A stretch of DNA of 13,425 nt. Origin: Flavobacterium sp. GTDB taxonomy: Bacteria; Bacteroidota; Bacteroidia; Flavobacteriales; Flavobacteriaceae. The stretch lies in contig JAAURU010000047.1 of NCBI GenBank assembly GCA_012032075.1, positions 1 to 13,425 on the forward strand. The letters are read 5' to 3'. Made by a program: the position numbers and the translations under genes. This document shows positions 8,121 to 13,425 of the stretch, piece after piece (the stretch's first letter is position 1; every line of letters begins with the position of its first letter). The notes under the pieces are model-generated. The model was not told where the DNA came from. It saw only the letters and a program-made list of their open reading frames with translations, and did no database searches.

Positions 8121-8997
8121 ATGAAAACAAAACTACTTTTAAAAATTATTTTTTTGACTTTTATTTTTCAAAAAACATTTGCCCAGAATTATATTCCAAT
8201 GTTAAATAATTCTTCTTGGAATATTCAAATTTCTACTCAGATAGGTCCACAATATGTATGGATTGAACCAGGAATTGATGTTACTATAGGTTCTTTTACT
8301 TATAAAAAATTTATTGATGTTGATTATAGTCAAACTGAAATTTATGTCCGTGAGGATATATCTACTAAAAGAGTTTATAGGAGAATAAATAATGCAGATG
8401 TATTAATGTGTGATTTTAATTTGCAAGTAGGAAATACAATTGTGTTAGGAAATGGAAACTTATATTCAGTATTTAGCATAACTAATATTAATGTTAATGG
8501 CGGACAAAGAAGAAAGTTTACTCTAACTAATCTAACTTTTCCTTCTGCGGGAACTGAAACGTGGATTGAAGGTGTTGGTAACAATAATAATCCTTTAAGA
8601 CCAACGTTTGAATTACCAAGTGACCCAGCATATAATATTAGATGTAGTTATCAAAATAACGTAAGTATTTATAATTTTGGACTTGCAAATGGTGGAACTG
8701 CAACAACTTGTCCTACTCCAACATTATCAATTGAAAATCAAAACCTAATAGAACAAAAAATTAAAAGTTTATCCAAATCCATTTACTACTGAAATGACTT
8801 TAAAATCGGATATTAATCTGGAAAATGGTAGTTTAGAATTATTTAATGAAATTGGACAAAAAGTTAAAGAGATAGTAAATATAAATACCAACGAATTTAT
8901 TTTAGATGGTAAAAATTTAGTTAATGGAGTTTATTTGTTAGTTTTAAAACAAAACAAAAAAATAATTGAAACTAAAAAAATAATTGTTAAGAACTAA
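8121..8997 (+). CDS. Secreted protein with T9SS type A C-terminal sorting domain; one frameshift
   Basis: It starts with a clear signal peptide (MKTKLLLKIIFLTFIFQKTFAQ, cleavage likely after AQ). The middle, about 200 residues, is beta-rich, has no family I recognise, and includes NSSWNIQI, TYKKFIDVDYSQTE and GTETWIEGVGNN. At 8763-8766 (AAAA, AAA expected) the frame shifts by +1, which separates the sorting tail. Corrected, it reads KVYPNPFTTEMTLKS, LELFNEIGQKV, LVNGVYLLVLKQ and ends IVVKN-like (IIVKN). That is the Por secretion tail family used by the type IX secretion system, found only in Bacteroidota. The product, about 292 residues, should be exported across the outer membrane and released or anchored. 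The gene nearly fills unit C: ATG is 52 bp after the unit start, and the stop is 12 bp before the closing end. Confidence 0.8.
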
Positions 8998-9009
8998 ATA
9001 ACAGCACTA

Positions 9010-9029
9010 TCTGCCAACAGCCGTAGCTG
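9010..9029 (+). repeat. Closing end of unit C and left arm of the IS-interrupted hairpin H4
   Basis: TCTGCCAAC (9010-9018) is the exact complement of the unit C opening GTTGGCAGA (8069-8077). It is followed by AGCCGTAGC, which matches the start of other left arms (AACAGCCG as in the hairpin at 11890). At about 9028 the sequence changes into the IS1182-type end, so the rest of this arm is displaced or lost. Confidence 0.7.
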
Positions 9030-9170
9030 TTGCACAACTATCTTTTTTAAATTATTTTTCAAAAAAACATAAAAATCAACCTATTTTTAAAGCGATTTAA
9101 AGGAGGTTCTTTTTTTTAGTTAAAGTTCAAAATATTGAAATTTGAATAGCTTACAATTGTGTTTTTAAAG

Positions 9171-9192
9171 TTGTAAAACATAGTTTTTACAA
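9171..9192 (-). terminator. Possible stem-loop downstream of the transposase
   Basis: TTGTAAAA (9171-9178) and TTTTTACAA (9184-9192) form a short A/T stem 40 bp past the transposase stop on the minus strand. The stem is weak and no clear U tract follows, so this is only a candidate. Confidence 0.25.
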
Positions 9193-9231
9193 AAACAAAG
9201 TTCTTTCCTTGTTTTAGGGAAATAACTTGGC

Positions 9232-10742
9232 TTAAAATGCTTGGTTTTTCACTACAAAACGCAAGTATTTTTTCAAGTTGTAGGTTAAACTTGCCATAAG
9301 TACATGTTTGTTTGCGTTTTTGATACCTCGTGTGTTCACCCTCTTCATATTCGTAAAGTTGACCAAGGTTCCTATGACGGGTTCTACTGTTTTGCTTCGT
9401 ATTCTCGACATTTTCTTTGCATAGGTCGCATTCTGAGTTAGCTTTTGATGCATGCGGTCGTAATGCTCTTTGTGGATGCTATCATCTATCTTTTTAAACT
9501 TAGTACTTTTACCACAACATTGTTCTCGTAATGGACAGTTTTTGCAGTCGCTCTCGCTGCTTCGATAGGTTCGCTTGGTATAACCTTTACTGTCGGTTTT
9601 TTCTCCTTTAAAAAGCAGTTTAGCTTGGTTGCCACCTTCTTTTATACATTCATATTGGTTAGCTTCTTTGTTGTAAATAAACCCTTCGCGCTCGGGTTTA
9701 TATTGACCAAAGTTTGGAAATGCGTAGCATTCACGAACACCTATAAAAAAAACAATAAAAACTTTGTGAGTAATTAGGCATTGATTCCTTTTTTGTCTAA
9801 ATATGCTAAGGCTTCACCACTACTATAACCACCATCAGCTAAAAGTTCTTCTAATTCAATATCGTTTTCCTTGAGATTTTTTTCCGTAAGCTCCAAAATT
9901 TGTTCCAAACACTGCGAGTCTCGTCTATCTGCAAAGTCTGAACAGGCTCCTGTGATAACATGATGAGCATCGTCCACTGCGATTTGTCCAAAATAGTTTA
10001 GCTGTCTGGCCTTGCCTGGTTTTACGCTCACCCTTGCATCGCTATCTGTAGGCGAATAATGCGTGTGATTGGATACATATTTTGGACGAATGATATTTCC
10101 AAATTCATCTACTTTGTCTTTGCCTGTAGCCTTGGGCATCCCTTTGTAAGCTTCTGCTTTCCAAGCATGATGTTGTTCTACTAACTTCTTTCTGGTACTA
10201 GTAGTTTTAAATTCGCTGTTCTCTTCTAATTCGTTTACAAAGGCACTCGCATCTTCCAAAACTTCTTTCTCTACCAAGCTATCCATTGAAGCATTGGCTT
10301 TGATAAAAACACTGTCTACCGCTTGACGCTTGCCACGAACCATGTCTTTAGAAACACACATTTTCAACACTTCTCTAAACAAATGTAAAAACACTTCTTC
10401 ACCATACAAACTTCGAGTGCGACTAATAGTACTGTGCCATGGCAAAGGCTCATGAACATCATATCCTAAAAACAATCGAATAGACAAACTATCACTACAA
10501 AAGGCTATCAAATTTCGGTCTGAATTTATGTTATTCAAATAGCCCACCAACAAAATCTTAAAGAAAACAACTGGATCAATACTCGATTGTCCTTCTTTAC
10601 CATAATACTTTTGGGTAGCTTTATAAATGAAATGTAAATCGAGTTCGGTTAGTAATTTTCTGTAAAAATTATCCTGTGGTACCAAATCCAACAAATTAAC
10701 CGAAACAAATAATTGGGGTGTAAAATTCTTTTTTCCTTGCAT
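9232..10742 (-). pseudogene. IS1182-family transposase, interrupted by a 50-bp insertion
   Basis: The N-terminal part (322 codons from ATG 10742) contains the DUF772-type domain (DPVVFFKILLVGYLNNINSDRNL) and the first two catalytic aspartates in AVDSVFIKANAS and YFGQIAVDDAHH. It stops directly after DKKGINA. The C-terminal part is open in another frame down to the stop at 9232: PNFGQYKPEREGFIY, a C-x2-C-x6-CC zinc-type motif (DCKNCPLREQCC), and the catalytic glutamate in RSKTVEPVIGTLVNF. Removing the 50 bases at 9725-9774 restores a continuous reading (GINAYAFPNFGQYK). The insertion begins and ends at near-identical AATGC(C)TA. A full-length product cannot be made. Confidence 0.85.
9725..9774. 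other. 50-bp insertion in the transposase gene, flanked by a short direct repeat
   Basis: On the coding strand the sequence runs AATGCCTA, then ATTACTCACAAAGTTTTTAT.., then AATGCTA, then CGCATTTCC. Joining the flanks gives the expected family sequence GINAY-FPNFGQYK. The insert is AT-rich with an eight-T run and brings an immediate stop codon. The 50 bases also shift the frame (50 is not a multiple of 3). Its origin is unknown. Confidence 0.7.
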
Positions 10743-10811
10743 GATTGAATTTATAAAAAATGACTCTTTCTAATGTTTCTTAATTGTTATATTTGTGGAG
10801 TTGTGCAACAA

Positions 10812-10940
10812 GCACAACGGTTTGGCAATATGGCGGCTGAAGTGCTTCTATGAAACATTTGTGCAAGGTTCAACAGTAGTAATTCTATTGAACTTTTGTG
10901 CTAAAAATCCGCCACATCGCCAAGCCGTGAAACGTTAGCA
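10812..10940 (+). repeat. Hairpin H5, attC-like site opening unit D, next to the IS
   Basis: The left arm GGTTTGGCAATATGGCGG (from about 10818) pairs with CCGCCACATCGCCAAGCC. The right side continues GTGAAAC and the core GTTAGCA (10934-10940). An inner stem GGTTCAA/TTGAACTT lies in the centre. Immediately left is GCACAAC (10812-10818), which could be an unusual left core or the remainder of the interrupted arm beginning at 9012. Both readings are possible. Confidence 0.75.
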
Positions 10941-10948
10941 CCCATACT
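10934..10948 (+). repeat. Opening end of unit D, complementary to 11882-11896
   Basis: GTTAGCACCCATACT at the start and AGTACGGGTGCTAAC at the end of unit D are reverse complements at 14 of 15 positions. The match extends nine bases beyond the six-base core and is not shared with neighbouring units. It is therefore a property of the unit, not of the hairpin family. Confidence 0.85.
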
Positions 10949-10976
10949 AAGACAACAGAGACGAATTCAACAACTT

Positions 10977-11882
10977 ATGAGAATAATTATACTCCTGACA
11001 ACATTACTTCTGACTTATGGCTGTTCTAATAAGGACAATTCTAAAGGTTCAAATAATTACAGTTCGCAAACGACAAATATTGATACTTTACAAACGAACA
11101 AAGATTTACTGAATGAGAACATTCAATACATTGGTTTCACAGACAAATTTTATTTTTCTAAGGACAATGAAGCCTATATTGAACTGTATTTTACAAAAGA
11201 TGAAACTAATGCTGACGAATATGACAAAATAGTAAAACTTGCAGACTCTTTAATATATCAGGATGATGAAAATAGTAGACATAAATTTCCAGACAATTTA
11301 TCGCAAAAATTTTTTGACCTCAGAGGACTATCAACACTTAAAATCTATGATAAGGACAACAAATTTTTCTGCAATGCTGAATTTGTTCGTGTAGAGTATT
11401 TAAACCAAAATATTTCATCACCTTTTATCGCAGTATACAAGACAAAAAAATTAATCAAAGAAGACAGTTACTATGGGATAAGTAATTTTAATGGAACATT
11501 TGAGCAAATGAGTTGTAAGGTTTCAAAAGACTCATTAATGACGGAAAAAATTCTGAAAAAACTGAACGAGAAGAAACCATATTTCGGACTTGAAAACAAT
11601 GGAAAACATTTATCTTTTTCACAAAATGACACAATTCTATCTATAGTCAATTCGGAGAATTTTGCTTATGTTACATTGACAACTGACAAGGACTTTAAGA
11701 TTTTGTATAAAAGTACAGACTATGAAAATGTTTATGACACAAGGATTATTCCACTAAATAAAAACAAACTGCCATATATCCTGACAAGAAACATAAAACC
11801 CGAGACAGATGTAATGTGGGACAATTTATTAATTTACAATGGGACTAAATATACAGTTGCAAATAGACAACGGAATGAATAA
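10977..11882 (+). CDS. Lipoprotein of unknown function (unit D)
   Basis: An intact 301-residue frame. MRIIILLTTLLLTYGC is a lipoprotein signal peptide with lipobox LTYGC (acylated Cys16), followed by a Ser/Asn/Lys-rich linker and a globular domain. No conserved family was recognised; the rest is rich in charged residues and beta-type patterns (YIELYFTKDET, SPFIAVYKTKK, FAYVTLTTDKDFK). It is expected in the outer membrane or periplasm. The ATG lies 43 bp after the unit opening. The stop codon's last A is the first base of the closing inverted end (11882-11896), so the gene fills the unit exactly. No promoter consensus was seen between the hairpin and the ATG, so expression may depend on read-through or on the hairpin region. 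It is one of the few genes here without a frame break. Confidence 0.75.
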   Translation: MRIIILLTTLLLTYGCSNKDNSKGSNNYSSQTTNIDTLQTNKDLLNENIQYIGFTDKFYFSKDNEAYIELYFTKDETNADEYDKIVKLADSLIYQDDENSRHKFPDNLSQKFFDLRGLSTLKIYDKDNKFFCNAEFVRVEYLNQNISSPFIAVYKTKKLIKEDSYYGISNFNGTFEQMSCKVSKDSLMTEKILKKLNEKKPYFGLENNGKHLSFSQNDTILSIVNSENFAYVTLTTDKDFKILYKSTDYENVYDTRIIPLNKNKLPYILTRNIKPETDVMWDNLLIYNGTKYTVANRQRNE

Positions 11883-11889
11883 GTACGGG

Positions 11890-12022
11890 TGCTAACAGCC
11901 GTTACAAGAGATTTGGGCATTGTGCTGAATATAAAGTTGGTTTTGTACTTGGAAAATTTGTGCATAATGGAAAAATAACGCACCTTTAGTCCCAAATCTC
12001 GTGTAGCGGCGGGACGTTAGCT
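11890..12022 (+). repeat. Hairpin H6, attC-like site between units D and E
   Basis: The left core GCTAAC (11891-11896) is followed by AGCCGTT and the arm ACAAGAGATTTGGG (11904-11917). The right arm CCCAAATCTCGTGT (11991-12004) is followed by AGCGGCGGGAC and the core GTTAGCT (12016-12022). The inner stem matches at 13 of 14 positions. Next to the core, one A on the left faces a longer run (GGGAC) on the right, so the stem has an asymmetric internal loop, as in attC sites. Confidence 0.85.
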
Positions 12023-12029
12023 ACAATAT
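12016..12029 (+). repeat. Opening end of unit E, complementary to 12979-12992
   Basis: GTTAGCTACAATAT at the start and ATACTGTAGCTAAC at the end of unit E are reverse complements at 13 of 14 positions. The bases after the core (TAC/GTA) differ from those of unit D (ACCC/GGGT), so the extended match is unit-specific. Confidence 0.85.
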
Positions 12030-12037
12030 AACAAAAA

Positions 12038-12987
12038 ATGACTGAAAAAGAAGCAAAAGAATTAATTAAAAACATGTTCTAGAAAACTTTGATGACAGAT
12101 GGCATCCTGAGCCATTATATCTAGAAGAATATCACGATTATTTTGATTTTTGGATAAACTCCAAAAAATATTTTGAGACACGTGAATTTGGTCATGTTTT
12201 TATAGGGTTAGGGGCTTCATATTTGAGTAAAAAATTTGGAAATATTGTTATATATGGCTCTGCTTCAGTTCCTCAAAATTGTTTGAGAGATTTTTTAACA
12301 ATAGAATATAGATTAAAATTTTGTTAAAACTAAATATGAATTAGAATATCCTGATTATGATTATCATTATAATGTGACAATATTTGATATTACAAACCTT
12401 GATAAAGCATCTAAATACATTAATAATCTTTTGTTTTGGAGAGATACTGATTTTTTTAAAGAAATAGAAAATAAAAAACTTTTAGAATTTAACTCCGTTG
12501 ATTACTTGGGTTTACTAAACTTTCTCTATTTCAATGTAATTGATCCTTTTTGTGAATGTTCATATCAAAAATCTGAAAAAAATATGGTCGTCAACCACCA
12601 CTAAGAACTTTTATATCTCTAAATGAGATTGAATCGCCAGAACAATTATTCTATAAACATATGGCAGATAGAGTTAAAAATTCATATCCAACATTTGAAA
12701 TCAATAAAGGCTATAGTGCAAAAATTTTTGAAATATTTGACAAAAATAAATTCGAACAATATTTATTAACTTTTAATTTTAAATACTATAGAGAAGATAA
12801 ACCTACAGGTCTTACAGGATACTTTGCATACTTTGATGATGAAAAAACAGAAATAATGAAAAATAAAATAAAATCATTCGATTTTGTCGAAGGTGGTGAA
12901 TTATTGTTTTTTTTATTTATGAACACGCTGGAATCATTTTGCGAAATTGAAATTGAGAAGACACATGATGATTTAAATATACTGTAG
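12038..12987 (+). CDS. Unknown protein of unit E, three frameshifts
   Basis: No family recognised. ATG 12038 lies 22 bp after the unit opening and starts MTEKEAKELIKNM. Three single-base corrections give one continuous protein of about 316 residues: a T missing near 12079, an extra T at 12319-12322, and an A missing in the run at 12576-12582. It then reads FDDRWHPEPLYLEEYHDYF, FGHVFIGLGASYL, NIVIYGSASVPQN, TIFDITNLDKASKYINN, RQPPLRTFISLNEIESPEQ and GLTGYFAYFDDEKTEI. It is acidic, aromatic-rich and soluble, with no signal peptide or membrane span. It resembles small cytoplasmic immunity-type or defence accessory proteins only in general character. The stop TAG (12985-12987) overlaps the closing core. 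The uninterrupted pieces alone would be short fragments. Confidence 0.6.
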
Positions 12988-13146
12988 CTAACAGCGATTT
13001 TGCGCTATTGCTGGGCTTGCGCTTACTATTTTGTTTTTCATGGACAATAATCTGGTAATTACAATTCTATCTTTCAAAGAAAAGTTGTAGTTTTGTTTTG
13101 GTCAGTCTTTGCAGCAGCAACAGACGCAAAGCCGCAGACGTTGGTG
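12985..13146 (+). repeat. Hairpin H7, attC-like site between units E and F
   Basis: The left core AGCTAAC (12986-12992) is followed by AGCGATTTTGCG-C-TATTGCTG. The right arm CAGCAGCAACAGACGCAAAGCCGC is followed by AGAC and the core GTTGGTG (13140-13146). The stem pairs GCGATTTTGCG with CGCAAAGCCGC and TATTGCTG with CAGCAACAG. The central 60-70 nt are AT-rich. The core that opens unit F (GTTGGTG) again differs from the left core of this hairpin. Confidence 0.8.
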
Positions 13147-13165
13147 GCAAGTTAAAAAAAACGAG

Positions 13166-13425
13166 ATGGATAATTGGATTGAACAAAAAATAACAAAATT
13201 ATCAATTGATTCGAAAAGTCTTTTCGATGAATCACTTTTATGCTATAAAATAAAAGCATTCAGAGCATCCTTATTATTTTCATATTTGGGTTTTTTGACA
13301 ATAATAAAAGAAATAATTATATCATCTAAAAAACCTGAATTAATTGAACAATCAAGATGGGATAAAATTATATTCGATTTAAATATAGAGGATAAATGGG
13401 AAAAAGAGTTTATAGACGAACTAAT
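13166..13425 (+). CDS. Unknown protein of unit F, 3' end cut by the window (possibly HEPN-like)
   Basis: An open frame from ATG 13166, 26 bp after the unit opening at 13140, runs 86 codons to the window edge without a stop. It begins MDNWIEQKITKLSIDSKSLF, followed by a helical stretch (LLCYKIKAFRASLLFSYLGFLTII). A moderately polar helix pair with a Tyr/Ala-rich turn recalls HEPN or DUF4145-type helical domains, but no R-x4-6-H motif is visible in this part. The family is not established. Codon use and spacing to the hairpin resemble the genes of units D and E. Confidence 0.6.
   Translation, partial: MDNWIEQKITKLSIDSKSLFDESLLCYKIKAFRASLLFSYLGFLTIIKEIIISSKKPELIEQSRWDKIIFDLNIEDKWEKEFIDEL

Larger units (their letters stand above)
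9028..10810 (-). mobile_element. IS1182-family insertion sequence, about 1.78 kb, inactivated
   Basis: The terminal inverted repeats are TGTTGCACAACT at 9028-9039 and AGTTGTGCAACA at 10799-10810, perfect over 12 bp. A three-base direct repeat AGC (9025-9027 and 10811-10813) could be the target duplication. The transposase gene lies on the minus strand and is interrupted. The element sits exactly at a unit boundary, within or next to an attC-like hairpin. About 190 bp between the transposase stop and the left end (9040-9231) hold no gene. Confidence 0.75.

Noticed and set aside
9232..9453. Independent 73-codon gene on the - strand
   Set aside because: It is the C-terminal part of the interrupted transposase, containing its catalytic glutamate region.
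371..12987. Programmed frameshifting or phase variation explaining the frame breaks
   Set aside because: The runs are short (3-7 bases), there are no slippery-site or stem signals, and unrelated genes are hit evenly; sequencing error is simpler.
12374..12987. Two separate small genes at 12374-12604 and 12661-12987
   Set aside because: The sequence between and before them reads through in neighbouring frames with single-base corrections, so they are pieces of one gene starting at 12038.
1..13146. CRISPR array
   Set aside because: The repeats are long, structured, 0.9-4.6 kb apart and separated by genes, not by short uniform spacers.
1..13425. A classical integron with its own integrase
   Set aside because: No tyrosine recombinase frame with R-H-R-Y features was found on either strand, and the cores deviate from GTTRRRY.

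Overview
The window looks like Bacteroidota DNA, most likely a flavobacterium or close relative. The reasons are strong AT richness, a promoter of the Bacteroidota form (TTTG, 19 nt, TAAATTTG), a secreted protein with a type IX secretion (T9SS) C-terminal sorting tail, and palindromic intergenic repeats of a kind I associate with flavobacterial genomes. Species cannot be named from this sequence. No rRNA, tRNA or CRISPR was seen.

The layout is an array of gene units separated by large imperfect hairpins of about 130-160 bp (1-131, 4726-4857, 7942-8075, the 9012-9029/10812-10940 region, 11890-12022, 12985-13146). Each hairpin has a left core of the form GCTAAC and a right core of the form GTTAGC. 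The core that opens a unit is complementary to the core that closes the SAME unit, and this beats the match across the hairpin. That is the logic of integron cassettes and attC sites, but the cores (GTTRGC-like) are not canonical GTTRRRY, and no integrase lies in the window.

Unit A (about 125-4732) is a restriction-modification cluster. It has an autoregulated-looking promoter, an HTH-adenine methyltransferase fusion, an Mrr-like endonuclease with HARE-HTH and RAMA domains, a small zinc-ribbon protein, and an N-terminally truncated second N6 methylase. Two inverted copies of a Bacteroidota palindromic repeat frame the endonuclease/zinc-ribbon pair and form the truncated ends of both methylase genes. 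Unit B (about 4851-7947) is a second restriction system: an HTH controller followed by a single-chain type IIG endonuclease-methylase-specificity protein. Unit C (about 8069-9018) encodes a T9SS-exported protein. An IS1182-family element (9028-10810), whose transposase is broken by a 50-bp insertion, sits in or beside the next hairpin. Unit D (about 10934-11896) encodes a lipoprotein, unit E (about 12016-12992) an unknown protein, and unit F (from 13140) starts a gene cut by the window end. All unit genes lie on the + strand.

Seven genes or gene regions need frame corrections, twelve in total. All twelve are single-base changes in or beside short A or T runs. This points to sequencing indel error more than to real decay, so full-length products are described here with the break points given.
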